Shown here: in pieces, positions 8,764 through 16,781 of the stretch
Layout of the letters: the number at the start of each line of letters is the position of its first letter
Position numbering within the stretch: position 1 is the first letter of the stretch
Assembly: GCF_003435375.1 (NCBI RefSeq)
Contig: NZ_QWGL01000005.1
Location: 75,547-139,546, forward strand
Length of the DNA: 64,000 nt
Direction: 5' to 3'
From: Clostridium sp. AM34-11AC
GTDB taxonomy: Bacteria > Bacillota > Clostridia > Lachnospirales > Lachnospiraceae
Made by a program: the position numbers and the translations under genes
Notes under the pieces: generated by a model
What the model was told of the DNA's origin: nothing
What the model saw: the letters and a program-made list of their open reading frames with translations, nothing else
Databases searched by the model: none

Positions 8764-8918
8764 GTTACAGTTCAGCCATTACATCTTCTTGTTTTCATAT
8801 TCATGAAAACAAGAAGCTTGGTGGTTCCACCATATGCTGATTTGGATGAAAAAGTGCTTATGCAAGCAAGCTTGCAACACACTTCCTCATTCAAACCAGC
8901 GCATGGCTGAACTGTAAC
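8764..8918. mobile_element. 155-bp MITE-like element with 16-bp terminal inverted repeats
   Basis: GTTACAGTTCAGCCAT (8764-8779) is repeated as the exact inverse at 8903-8918. The element is flanked by GACGAAAT (8756-8763) and GACAAAAT (8919-8926), an 8-bp target duplication with one mismatch. It encodes no protein. Inside are a perfect 14-bp hairpin (CTTCTTGTTTTCAT, loop ATTC), a TGGTGG/CCACCA hairpin and a longer interrupted hairpin capped by GCAAG/CTTGC, so the whole can fold as a three-armed cloverleaf closed by the terminal repeats. It lies 20 bases after the kduD stop and may also end kduD transcripts. The transposase that moves it is not in the window. Confidence 0.75.
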
Positions 8919-8938
8919 GACAAAATCTTTTTCTGCCT

Positions 8939-9739
8939 TTACGGCTGTTTTCCGATATAAGCGAGGATACCTCCGTCCACATAGAGGATGTGTCCATTTA
9001 CAAAGTCAGAAGCCTCGGACGCGAGGAACACCGCCGGTCCCTTGAGGTCTTCCACGGTGCCCCATCTTGCTGCCGGTGTCTTCGCGATGATAAACTGATC
9101 GAACGGATGGCGGGAACCGTCAGCCTGACGCTCTCTTAACGGAGCTGTCTGGGATGTGGCGATGTAGCCCGGTCCGATGCCGTTGCACTGGATGTTGTAC
9201 TCGCCGTACTCGGAGGCGATGTTCTTTGTGAGCATCTTCAAACCGCCCTTTGCCGCTGCGTATGCGGATACGGTCTCTCTTCCGAGTTCAGACATCATGG
9301 AGCAGATGTTGATGATCTTTCCGGCTTTCTTTTTCATCATGCCCGGAAGGACAGCTTTTGCCATGATGAACGGAGCATTCAGGTCAACATCGACAACCTT
9401 GCGGAACTCATCCGCGCTCATCTCATGCATCGGAATTCTTTTGATCATTCCCGCATTGTTTACAAGAATATCGACCGTTCCGATCTTCTCCTCGATATCC
9501 GCGATCATTTTCTTTACCGCTTCCTCGTCCGTAACATCGCAGACATAACCGTGAGCATCGATCCCTTTCTCTTTGTATGCGGCAAGTCCGCGCTCTAAGG
9601 ACGCCTCGCTGCTGCAGTTAAATACAACCGTTGCTCCTGCTTCTGCATAGCTCTCCGCGATGGCAAAGCCGATTCCGTGGGCACCTCCTGTTACGAGAGC
9701 AATCTTTCCTTCCAGAGAAAACATGTTCTTCTTATCCAT
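8939..9739 (-). CDS. kduD: 2-dehydro-3-deoxy-D-gluconate 5-dehydrogenase (SDR family)
   Basis: 266 residues, a classical short-chain dehydrogenase. The nucleotide-binding TGGAHGIG lies near the N-terminus, followed by NNAGMIKR and the catalytic SAYAAAKGG (Tyr-x3-Lys). The C-terminus VNGHILYVDGG is typical of KduD. Known role: NAD-dependent reduction of 5-keto-4-deoxyuronate-derived 2,5-diketo-3-deoxygluconate to 2-keto-3-deoxygluconate in pectin and hexuronate breakdown. It directly follows kduI (gap 55 bases), which supports the assignment over other SDRs. The downstream 2-keto-3-deoxygluconate kinase and aldolase are not in the window. Confidence 0.88.
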   Translation of the reverse strand: MDKKNMFSLEGKIALVTGGAHGIGFAIAESYAEAGATVVFNCSSEASLERGLAAYKEKGIDAHGYVCDVTDEEAVKKMIADIEEKIGTVDILVNNAGMIKRIPMHEMSADEFRKVVDVDLNAPFIMAKAVLPGMMKKKAGKIINICSMMSELGRETVSAYAAAKGGLKMLTKNIASEYGEYNIQCNGIGPGYIATSQTAPLRERQADGSRHPFDQFIIAKTPAARWGTVEDLKGPAVFLASEASDFVNGHILYVDGGILAYIGKQP

Positions 9740-9794
9740 TTTGATCCTTACCTTTCCTATTTTATATCAGTTTTTTATCGGCCTCTGCGATATC

Positions 9795-10637
9795 TTACTT
9801 TAAATCCATCGGAGCGATGTTGTCCATATCGTCGAACTCCTGATTCTCTCCGCCCATAGCCCAGATAAAGGTGTAGTTGGAGGTTCCTGCTCCGCAGTGG
9901 ATGCTCCAGGACGGGCTGATCACAGCTTCTTCATTTTTCATGACGATGTGTCTCGTCTCAGTCGGTTCACCCATAAAGTGCATGACCACCTGATTCTCCG
10001 GGACTTCAAAGTACATGTAGATCTCCATGCGGCGCTCATGGGTGTGGCACGGCATGCTGTTCCAGACACTGCCCGGCTCCAGTGCTGTCATTCCCATGGA
10101 AAGCTGGCATGTTTTCAGCACATCCGGATGAATGAACTGGTTGATGACTCTCTTATTGGAAGTATTGGCATCACCCAGCGGGCGCTTTGCGGCATCCTTC
10201 AAGGTGATCAGCTTTGTCTCGTAGGACGTGTGGGCCGGCGCACTCACCATGTAAAATTTTGCCGGAGTCTCCTCACTGTCACTGGAAAAGATCACTTCCT
10301 TTGTGCCTTTTGTGATGTACAGGCAGTCTTTATAGCCAAGGCGGTACTCCATTCCGTCCGCTGTGATGGATCCGGCACCTCCGATATTGAAGATTCCGAT
10401 CTCGCGGCGCTCAAGGAAATAGTGGGTACCGAAATTTTTCCAGCAGTCGATCCCCTTTTCAATGGAGACATGTTCTTTCACCGGCATACATCCCAATGTC
10501 ACCATGCGGTCCACGTGGGAGTATACGGATACCACCTCATCCGGATGGTAGAGATCCTGAATCAGGAACTCATCCCGAAGTTCTTCGGTTGTGTAGCGTT
10601 TTACGTCTCTTTGATTTGCGGAATAACGAATATCCAT
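9795..10637 (-). CDS. kduI: 5-dehydro-4-deoxy-D-glucuronate isomerase
   Basis: 280 residues, the standard KduI length. This is a cupin-fold, metal-dependent isomerase. The metal-binding segment CHTHERRMEIYMYFE at about residue 200 and the later VISPSWSIHCGAGTSNYTFIWAMGGEN are typical of the family. It converts 4-deoxy-L-threo-5-hexosulose uronate to 2,5-diketo-3-deoxygluconate, the substrate of the next gene, kduD. The start is the ATG at 10637 with AAGGGG upstream. The MFS transporter gene upstream ends inside a repeat element, so this operon has been remodelled by that insertion. Confidence 0.93.
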   Translation of the reverse strand: MDIRYSANQRDVKRYTTEELRDEFLIQDLYHPDEVVSVYSHVDRMVTLGCMPVKEHVSIEKGIDCWKNFGTHYFLERREIGIFNIGGAGSITADGMEYRLGYKDCLYITKGTKEVIFSSDSEETPAKFYMVSAPAHTSYETKLITLKDAAKRPLGDANTSNKRVINQFIHPDVLKTCQLSMGMTALEPGSVWNSMPCHTHERRMEIYMYFEVPENQVVMHFMGEPTETRHIVMKNEEAVISPSWSIHCGAGTSNYTFIWAMGGENQEFDDMDNIAPMDLK

Positions 10638-10696
10638 ATGTTTTTACCCCTTATTTATATTCAGGACGGTTTTTATGCCATCCCGGTTGACTTTTT

Positions 10697-10868
10697 TATC
10701 TCAGTCGAGAAGACTCCCACCTCTTTTAGGTGGTGAGTAATAGTAAATTTGTCTCAGCGGGAGTCAGGTCTCTGACTGAGATAAATGCTCCGCGAGGATG
10801 CACAGTGATATGTCAGCTTTACTGACCAGAATCAAGCGCCAGGTCTCACGGACGTTCGACTTGAATTT
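10697..10868. repeat. Stop-codon-associated structured repeat, copy 1
   Basis: About 172 bp, highly similar to 38321-38502. The first 10 bases TATCTCAGTC pair with GACTGAGATA (10774-10783), enclosing a CCACCT/AGGTGG hairpin. Two further parts follow, a GTCAG/CTGAC hairpin and the conserved end GTCTCACGGACGTTCGACTT. The right end overlaps the last codons of the MFS gene. The compact hairpins and lack of coding capacity suggest a non-autonomous mobile element, possibly derived from IS200/IS605-type ends. That relationship is a guess. Confidence 0.7.
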
Positions 10869-12057
10869 TCTGATTAGTGGCATATCTCAGAGCCCCGGCT
10901 CCAAAAAGTGCCAGCAGGAATGCGTCCAGCACTAAAAACAGGATCGCCGCCTGGAATCCAAGCTTATCCGCAAGGACTCCAATGACCTGCGGGGTAAGGA
11001 TCCCGCCGAGGGAACCGATCCCTGTAAACACTGACATTCCAAGTGGGGAATTTCCCATGAGATCGCCGGTAAAGGCCGTAGTTGTCGGAAACGCCCCCGC
11101 CATTCCAAGTCCTAAAAGGATCAGGGCCGCCACTGCCATTGTGGTATGATCCGCGAAGACAAGGATCAATACCGAGACAAACTGGAGTGCGGAGATCACT
11201 GCCAGAATCTTTGCCGGCGGCACGCTCTTTGAGATGGACGCAATGACGATCCTTCCGATCATGATCATGATCCAGGTCACGGATACCATCACAGTCGCAA
11301 GACTTGTGGACATAAAGCCGGTACTTTTTAAATAAGTAACAAACCATCCGTTTACGGAGTTTTCAAGGCCCATATAGAAGAACAATGCCCCAACCGCCAG
11401 AAGGAATCCCGTGTTCTTTAAAAACCAGAATTTTTCTTTTGTCATCGACGATCCGCCGTTCTCCTCTCCCGCCTTCTTCTCCACCTCTTTTTCGATCTTT
11501 CTGTAATCCATTGTGGCGTAGGAAAGAACGATGAGAACCGTGAGGACTGCAAGGAGGCGAAGGATCGTCTTCCAGTTCATACCCGCTCCCATGAGGAGCA
11601 TCGTAACGAATGGGGACAGGAAAGCCCCCACCGCATACCACATATGAAGCAGATTCAGATATTGATTGGAACTTCCCGTCACCTGACGGATCGCATGATT
11701 GTTGATGATCGTGATCATGCCCTTCGTGATTCCGATCAGGAAGATCATCACATAAAGCACCGGGACCGGAAGTCCCATTGTAAACAGGAAGAGGCACACC
11801 GGATAGGGGACCGCCAGTACGACTACCGCCGTCTTCTGGGACATCATCCCACAGAATACCGGATATACCAGGCTTGAACATAAATTTCCGATCGCCAGAA
11901 AGGAAAGCAGTCCGCCGGCCGCGGTAAAGCTTAAATTTCTCTCCTCGATCAGGTTTGGCAGAATGACACCGAAGATCAGGATGACCATTCCGCTGATAAA
12001 ATAGGTCAGATAACAGTGGTCGATCACCGACCGTTTATCTTCTTTTGTGATTTCCAT
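10846..12057 (-). CDS. MFS transporter, probable uronate or sugar importer
   Basis: 403 residues with about 12 hydrophobic helices and a major facilitator layout. The start is the ATG at 12057 (MEITKEDKRSVID), with GGGGGAG upstream. An earlier ATG would include the ribosome binding site. LGLGMAGAFPTTTAFTGDLMG and GIGSLGGILTPQVIGVLADKLG resemble the second-half loops of fucose/glucose-type (FHS-like) permeases. Its position upstream of kduI and kduD on the same strand suggests import of a hexuronate or deoxy-uronate. The last codons (about KIQVERP) and the stop are supplied by the repeat at 10697-10868, so the natural C-terminus was replaced. Substrate is unproven. Confidence 0.8.
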   Translation of the reverse strand: MEITKEDKRSVIDHCYLTYFISGMVILIFGVILPNLIEERNLSFTAAGGLLSFLAIGNLCSSLVYPVFCGMMSQKTAVVVLAVPYPVCLFLFTMGLPVPVLYVMIFLIGITKGMITIINNHAIRQVTGSSNQYLNLLHMWYAVGAFLSPFVTMLLMGAGMNWKTILRLLAVLTVLIVLSYATMDYRKIEKEVEKKAGEENGGSSMTKEKFWFLKNTGFLLAVGALFFYMGLENSVNGWFVTYLKSTGFMSTSLATVMVSVTWIMIMIGRIVIASISKSVPPAKILAVISALQFVSVLILVFADHTTMAVAALILLGLGMAGAFPTTTAFTGDLMGNSPLGMSVFTGIGSLGGILTPQVIGVLADKLGFQAAILFLVLDAFLLALFGAGALRYATNQKIQVERP

Positions 12058-12148
12058 CCAGTATTCTCTCCCCCACACATATTTGTTAATTTTTCTCCAT
12101 ACTTTTCCATCATATCATCTTTTATCCCTAAAGACAAGGTTGTTTTCG

Positions 12149-12177
12149 TTGACACCCCAACGGTCTTACTATACAAT
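12149..12177 (+). promoter_or_regulatory. SigA-type promoter of the PanE-like gene
   Basis: TTGACA (12149-12154), 17-base spacer, TACAAT (12172-12177). It lies 46 bases upstream of the start codon at 12223, in the gap shared with the divergent MFS operon. Confidence 0.75.
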
Positions 12178-12222
12178 AGAAGGAACGCAGCTTGTTTTAC
12201 TTTTAAGGAGGAAAAGGGAGTT

Positions 12223-13158
12223 ATGAAGGACATAAAGAAGGTGACGTTGATCGGTCTCGGTGCGATGGGGGTATTTTTCGCACCGCGTATCTCAGAAAAG
12301 CTGGGGGCTGATTTCCGGATCCTTGCAGACGGCGCAAGAAAAGAGCGTCTGGAGCGAAAAGGGGTAACAGTCAATACGATCAATTACCGTTTTCCGATCA
12401 TCACACCTGATGTCGAGGGGGATCCGGCAGATCTCGTTATCATTGCGGTAAAGGGATATGACCTGGAGCAGGCGATCAGGGATATTAAAAATCAGGTTGG
12501 CAAAGATACGATCATCCTCTCCGTATTAAATGGTGTGGAGAGCGAAAAACAGATCGCCGCCGTCTACGGCAGCGAACATCTGCTGTACTCCTATATGCGG
12601 ATCAGCATTGTCATGAAGGACGGAAAGACGGAGTTCGATCCGCATAAGGGTCTGATCCACTTCGGCGATCTTAAGAATGATCCGGAACACTATTCCGGGA
12701 ATGTTCTCGCTGTGAAGAGTCTTTTTGATCTCTGTGGGATCGACTACAAGATCGATGCAGATATGTTAAAAGGAATCTGGTTCAAGTTCATGTGCAACGT
12801 TGCCGAGAATATGACATGCGCCATGTTCGGCGTTCCCTTCGGAGCATTCCAGAAGAACGATGACGCCAATTTCTTCCGCCACAAGGCCATGTGGGAAGTG
12901 ATCCGCATTGCAAATAAGTTGGGCATTGATATCGGTCAGAATGAGATCGACCGTCAGGAGCACACGCTCGGACGTCTTCCTTATGAAAATAAGCCGTCAA
13001 CGCTTCAGGATCTTGAGGTCGGAAAACGCACGGAAGTCGATATGTTCGCCGGAACGGTTGTCCGCCTCGGAAAAGAGCTTGGCGTTGAGACTCCGGTCTG
13101 CGAGTGTTTCCTTCACGGAATCCATCTGATCGAGGCGCGGATGTTTAAGGAAATCTAA
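12223..13158 (+). CDS. Ketopantoate reductase family protein (PanE/ApbA-like)
   Basis: 311 residues. The start is the ATG at 12223 behind AAGGAGG. The N-terminal Rossmann segment KVTLIGLGAMGVFFAPRI carries the GxGxxG motif for NAD(P)H. A conserved Lys in KGIWFKFMCNVAENMTCAMFG is the probable catalytic residue, and the C-terminal helical domain ends near EARMFKEI. The family reduces 2-dehydropantoate to pantoate in coenzyme A synthesis, but many paralogues in this superfamily act on other 2-keto acids. No other pantothenate gene is nearby, so no panE symbol is given. It has its own promoter and a terminator. Confidence 0.8.
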   Translation: MKDIKKVTLIGLGAMGVFFAPRISEKLGADFRILADGARKERLERKGVTVNTINYRFPIITPDVEGDPADLVIIAVKGYDLEQAIRDIKNQVGKDTIILSVLNGVESEKQIAAVYGSEHLLYSYMRISIVMKDGKTEFDPHKGLIHFGDLKNDPEHYSGNVLAVKSLFDLCGIDYKIDADMLKGIWFKFMCNVAENMTCAMFGVPFGAFQKNDDANFFRHKAMWEVIRIANKLGIDIGQNEIDRQEHTLGRLPYENKPSTLQDLEVGKRTEVDMFAGTVVRLGKELGVETPVCECFLHGIHLIEARMFKEI

Positions 13159-13177
13159 TATTTATACGTACATAGCC

Positions 13178-13213
13178 AAAGCTGCCTGCGGAATATCGCC
13201 AGGCAGCTTTTTC
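13178..13213 (+). terminator. Intrinsic terminator of the PanE-like gene
   Basis: AGCTGCCTG (13180-13188) pairs with CAGGCAGCT (13200-13208), 11-base loop, followed by a run of five T. It lies 20 bases after the stop codon. Confidence 0.85.
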
Positions 13214-13264
13214 TGCTCTCCCACCTTATTTTCTTAATTCTTTTCCTAATATCAAAAAACAGTC

Positions 13265-13293
13265 TTGCATTTCCCATAGAGCTGTACTATATT
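13265..13293 (+). promoter_or_regulatory. SigA-type promoter of the metal ATPase gene
   Basis: TTGCAT (13265-13270), 17-base spacer, TATATT (13288-13293). The palindromic operator starts at the next base, so a bound repressor would cover the transcription start. Confidence 0.7.
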
Positions 13294-13321
13294 TAACATA
13301 TGAACGATGGTTCATATGTTA
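13294..13321. promoter_or_regulatory. Palindromic operator, ArsR/SmtB-like
   Basis: TAACATATGAAC and GTTCATATGTTA form a perfect 12-bp inverted repeat around GATG. The ATATGAAC half-site is close to the known operators of metal-sensing ArsR/SmtB repressors (CadC, SmtB, CzrA), which derepress metal exporters when Zn or Cd binds. No arsR-type gene lies nearby, so the regulator would act from elsewhere. Confidence 0.7.
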
Positions 13322-13362
13322 ATATGATAATTAAAAATTATAATTCTGAGGAGGTCTACTCT

Positions 13363-16068
13363 ATGGAGGAATTAGAAAAATCCAAGCAGAAGTCAGCAGA
13401 CCACGAGGACGAAGAGGTTTGCTGCTGCGGACACCATCATCACGATGAGCATGATGATGACGAGCACGAAGAGCATTGCGGCTGTGGACACCATCACCAT
13501 CACGATGAGCATGATGACGAGCATGAAGAGCACTGCGGCTGTGGGCACCATCACCATCACGAGGAACATGGTGACGAGCATGAAGAGCACTGCGACTGCG
13601 GACACCATCATCACGAAGGTCATGATGATGACGAACATGAAGAGCACTGCGGCTGTGAACATCACCATCATCACGACGATGACGATGGCTGCTGCTCCGA
13701 ACACGATCATCATCACGAGCACGCCGAACACCACCACGGTCCGGCACCGAAATCCACCTGTGTGGTCTACGTGATGAAAAACATCGACTGCGCGAACTGC
13801 TCCGCAAAGATCGAGAAAAAGATCCAGGAGCTCCCGGAAGTCGATGACTGTATTTTGACTTTCGCGACGAGACAGCTCCGGGTCTACTCTTCCGTGGGAA
13901 CAAAGCTGCTCCCGAAGATGCAGGAGATTGCTGATCAGATCGAGCCCGGCACCGTCATTGAGGTCCGCCCAAAGAATCCGAAAGCGATCTGCACCGTCTA
14001 TGTAATGAAAAACATCGACTGCGCAAACTGCTCCGCAAAGATCGAGAAAAAAATCCAGGAGCTCCCGGAAGTCGATGACTGTATTTTGACTTTCGCGACG
14101 AGACAGCTCCGGGTCTACTCTTCTGAAGGAACAAAGCTGCTCCCGAAGATGCAGGAGATTGCAGACAAGATCGAACCAGGCACCATCATCGAGGTCCGCG
14201 AGGAAGGAAAACCGGCAGATGCAAACAGTAACGACAAGCATGCCCATGATCTTCCGGAGCTGATCGCCGGAGGCTTGCTCTTCATCGTCGGAGAGCTTCT
14301 CTCCCACTCCATGCCGCAGATCTCCGCCATATGCTTTGTGATCGCCTACCTGATCCTTGGACGGGAAGTTCTCTTAACAGCCCTGAAAAACATGAAGACC
14401 GGCCACGTGATGGACGAAAACTTTTTGATGAGCCTCGCGACCATCGGTGCTTTCTGTGTCGGCCAGTTTGGGGAGGCGGTCGGAGTTATGCTTTTCTACC
14501 GGGTCGGTGAAGCATTCGAACACCGCGCGGTTGAAAAGAGCCGCAGCCAGATCATGGAAGCCGTTGATCTCCGGCCGGAGACCGTTCTTCTTGACGAAAA
14601 TGGTACTGTCCGCGAGGTTCCGGCCGGTTCCGCCGTTGTCGGCAATATCGTAGAGATCCGTCCCGGCGACCGCATTCCGCTTGACGGCGTTGTCGTAGAG
14701 GGCGAGAGCCGGATCGATACGTCACCGATCACAGGTGAACCTGTCCCGGTATCGGTAAAGGTCGGAAGCCAGCTGACATCCGGCTGCGTCAATACTTCCG
14801 GTCTCTTAAAGATGAGAGTCGAGAAGGAACTTTCCGAGTCCATGGTCACAAGAATCCTCGATTCCGTGGAGAACGCCGCAGCCAGCAAGCCGCAGGCCGA
14901 GCGCTTCATCACGAAATTTGCACGAGTTTACACCCCGTTCGTCGTTGCCCTGGCGGCTGCGACAGCGATCATTCCGTCCTTAATTACAGGAAACTGGTCC
15001 CACTGGATCTACACAGCTCTTACCTTCCTCGTAATCAGCTGCCCGTGTGCCCTTGTTTTAAGCGTTCCGCTGGCATTCTTCTCCGGGATCGGCGCAGGTT
15101 CCAAGAAAGGAATCCTCTTTAAAGGTGGAATCGCACTTGAAAACCTGAAAGCTGTAAAAACGGTTGTCATGGATAAGACAGGAACCATCACAAAAGGAAA
15201 CTTCGTGGTTCAGACGATCCTTCCGGCAGGCACAGCTTCCGAGCAGGAAATCCTTCAGATCGCGGCAGCATGCGAGACCGCATCTACTCATCCGATCGGA
15301 ATCAGCATCGTCTCTGCTGCAAAGGATCAGAAACTTGTGATCGAAAAGCCCGCCGAGATCGAGGAGATCTCCGGCAAAGGCATCCATGCAAGGCTCTCCC
15401 AGGGCGAAGTGCTCTGCGGAAACAGAAAGCTTCTCACCGAGTTTAACGTGGACTGCGGTGCTTACGATGAGAACGGTGCTGTCACCACCGTCTATATATC
15501 GGTAAACGGAAAGCTTGCAGGAACGATCCAGATCGCCGATACGATCAAGCCGGAGGCAAAGGATGCCATCAGGTCCTTAAAATCCATGGGGATCCGCTCC
15601 GCTATGCTCACCGGCGACGGCGAGGCAGCCGCTGAGGCGGTAGCCGCCGAGGTCGGAATCGACAATGTATACGCAAAGCTTCTCCCGGCTGATAAGCTCG
15701 AGATCTTGCAGAAGCTCCGCGCGGAGAACGGAAGCGCAATGTTCGTCGGTGACGGAATCAACGACGCACCGGTACTTGCAGGCGCTGATGTAGGCGCAGC
15801 TATGGGAAGCGGCGCTGACGCAGCCATCGAGGCCGCCGATGTCGTCTTCATGACATCAAGCATGGATGCCATTTCGGAAGCCATCAAGATCGCGAGAAGC
15901 ACAGGCGCGATCTCCAACCAGAATGTGGTATTCGCCCTTGCGGTAAAAGCTCTTGTCATGATCTTAGGTCTCATGGGAATCGCCTCCATGTGGCTCGCGG
16001 TATTCGCCGACACCGGTGTCGCGATCCTCTGCGTGCTGAATTCCATCAGAATTCTTTATAAGAAATAA
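13363..16068 (+). CDS. Zn/Cd/Pb-type P1B ATPase with His-rich N-terminus and duplicated HMA domain
   Basis: 901 residues. The start is the ATG at 13363 behind GAGGAGG. Residues 19-126 are a His/Asp/Glu/Cys-rich tail of about five repeats (EHEEHCGCGHHHHH type). Two almost identical heavy-metal-associated domains follow (about 133-201 and 210-278, CANC at 143-146 and 220-223), then the membrane domain with the ion-binding SCPCALVLS, the phosphorylation motif DKTGTI, the STHPIG nucleotide motif and GDGINDAPVLAGAD. The order is that of CadA/ZntA exporters, which pump Zn2+, Cd2+ or Pb2+ out of the cell. The HMA pair repeats at DNA level with a 231-bp period. The upstream operator supports metal-induced expression. 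Confidence 0.92.
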   Translation: MEELEKSKQKSADHEDEEVCCCGHHHHDEHDDDEHEEHCGCGHHHHHDEHDDEHEEHCGCGHHHHHEEHGDEHEEHCDCGHHHHEGHDDDEHEEHCGCEHHHHHDDDDGCCSEHDHHHEHAEHHHGPAPKSTCVVYVMKNIDCANCSAKIEKKIQELPEVDDCILTFATRQLRVYSSVGTKLLPKMQEIADQIEPGTVIEVRPKNPKAICTVYVMKNIDCANCSAKIEKKIQELPEVDDCILTFATRQLRVYSSEGTKLLPKMQEIADKIEPGTIIEVREEGKPADANSNDKHAHDLPELIAGGLLFIVGELLSHSMPQISAICFVIAYLILGREVLLTALKNMKTGHVMDENFLMSLATIGAFCVGQFGEAVGVMLFYRVGEAFEHRAVEKSRSQIMEAVDLRPETVLLDENGTVREVPAGSAVVGNIVEIRPGDRIPLDGVVVEGESRIDTSPITGEPVPVSVKVGSQLTSGCVNTSGLLKMRVEKELSESMVTRILDSVENAAASKPQAERFITKFARVYTPFVVALAAATAIIPSLITGNWSHWIYTALTFLVISCPCALVLSVPLAFFSGIGAGSKKGILFKGGIALENLKAVKTVVMDKTGTITKGNFVVQTILPAGTASEQEILQIAAACETASTHPIGISIVSAAKDQKLVIEKPAEIEEISGKGIHARLSQGEVLCGNRKLLTEFNVDCGAYDENGAVTTVYISVNGKLAGTIQIADTIKPEAKDAIRSLKSMGIRSAMLTGDGEAAAEAVAAEVGIDNVYAKLLPADKLEILQKLRAENGSAMFVGDGINDAPVLAGADVGAAMGSGADAAIEAADVVFMTSSMDAISEAIKIARSTGAISNQNVVFALAVKALVMILGLMGIASMWLAVFADTGVAILCVLNSIRILYKK
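13759..14203 (+). repeat. Tandem duplication encoding the two HMA domains
   Basis: Copies at about 13759-13972 and 13990-14203 are nearly identical at the DNA level, including synonymous positions over more than 100 bases. This points to a recent duplication or ongoing gene conversion. The reading frame is kept, so the product has two metal-binding domains. Confidence 0.85.
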
Positions 16069-16120
16069 GACTCCTGCTGTAATTTTCCTCTTTAGGGAAT
16101 CAGCAGACAAGACAAAGAAA

Positions 16121-16164
16121 AGCCCTGGAGAACCTTTCTCATATCGTTCTCCAGAGCTTTTTTG
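16121..16164 (+). terminator. Intrinsic terminator of the metal ATPase gene
   Basis: CTGGAGAAC (16125-16133) pairs with GTTCTCCAG (16146-16154), extended by AGC/GCT, with a T-run at 16158-16163. Confidence 0.85.
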
Positions 16165-16264
16165 TTATCCACTTCGATAGTTTCAGTTTCTGGCATCAGG
16201 ATCTTTTCCTGTCGTTGAATGTTTAGGCTGCGGCGGGCATGATCTCTGTCAGCGCTTCACTCTC

Positions 16265-16531
16265 TTACTTCAGCATCCCCATCACCACAACAGCCACAAA
16301 CAATACGCACATGCACCCGATAAAGATATCAATGGTCCGCACCGACACATTGATCTTATCGTACATCCGTTCTTTTATGGATCTGTTCTTCAGGCGCTCA
16401 TTTTCCTCCTGCAGCCGTTTATTCTCTTCAGTGAGTTCTTCTAAAGTCTTCTCACCAAAGGCCTCCACAGCCTTTTCTGCGGCTTCGGTCACTGTTCCGA
16501 TTCCGCTGACCTTCTCAATCTCTTCTTCCAT
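16265..16531 (-). CDS. Small coiled-coil protein with C-terminal membrane helix
   Basis: 88 residues, not recognised. GGAGGTGAAGGA directly precedes the ATG at 16531, so translation is credible. Residues 30-52 (LEELTEENKRLQEENERLKN) form a short leucine-zipper-like coiled coil, residues 52-63 are basic, and residues 68-87 (IDIFIGCMCVLFVAVVVMGM) form a single C-terminal transmembrane helix. This predicts a tail-anchored protein with a cytoplasmic coiled coil. It stands alone between the terminators of its neighbours. No function can be assigned. Confidence 0.65.
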   Translation of the reverse strand: MEEEIEKVSGIGTVTEAAEKAVEAFGEKTLEELTEENKRLQEENERLKNRSIKERMYDKINVSVRTIDIFIGCMCVLFVAVVVMGMLK

Positions 16532-16720
16532 TCCTTCACCTCCACTCTCCCGGTGCAGGTTTTATCAAACCGCTCCGGCTTTCTTTCCATGAGGCAGGCT
16601 GCTAAAACCAGCCATCGGTATTTTCTTTCTGATACATGATGTACGCAAAAATGTGCCGCGGTACACCCGAGCGTCTCGCACGGCCGTTTCCAACAATCTG
16701 CATCTTCGCGCGAGTGTGCA
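16532..16720. other. Intergenic region without recognised gene
   Basis: I see no ORF with a ribosome binding site, no RNA gene and no repeat here. The right edge leads into the terminator at 16720-16757. Confidence 0.5.
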
Positions 16721-16757
16721 AAAACGGGCGTTGGAACTCGTCCTCCGCCCGTTTTTT
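16720..16757. terminator. Bidirectional terminator downstream of mglC
   Basis: AAAACGGGCG (16721-16730) pairs with CGCCCGTTTT (16746-16755), 15-base loop, with T-runs on both strands. It ends the mgl operon 25 bases after the mglC stop. Confidence 0.85.
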
Positions 16758-16781
16758 AACTGTACCGAAACAGTCAGTCTA

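Noticed and set aside
12016..12222. N-terminal extension of the PanE-like protein
   Set aside because: A strong ribosome binding site and promoter lie inside that stretch, and the Rossmann motif starts right after the ATG at 12223.
13420..13740. Repeats suggesting a CRISPR array
   Set aside because: The units are irregular, coding and in frame with His-rich protein repeats. There are no unique spacers.
13361..14307. Long minus-strand frames (180 and 304 codons) opposite the metal ATPase
   Set aside because: They are read from His/Asp codon repeats of the plus-strand gene, have no ribosome binding site and give Arg/Val-rich nonsense.
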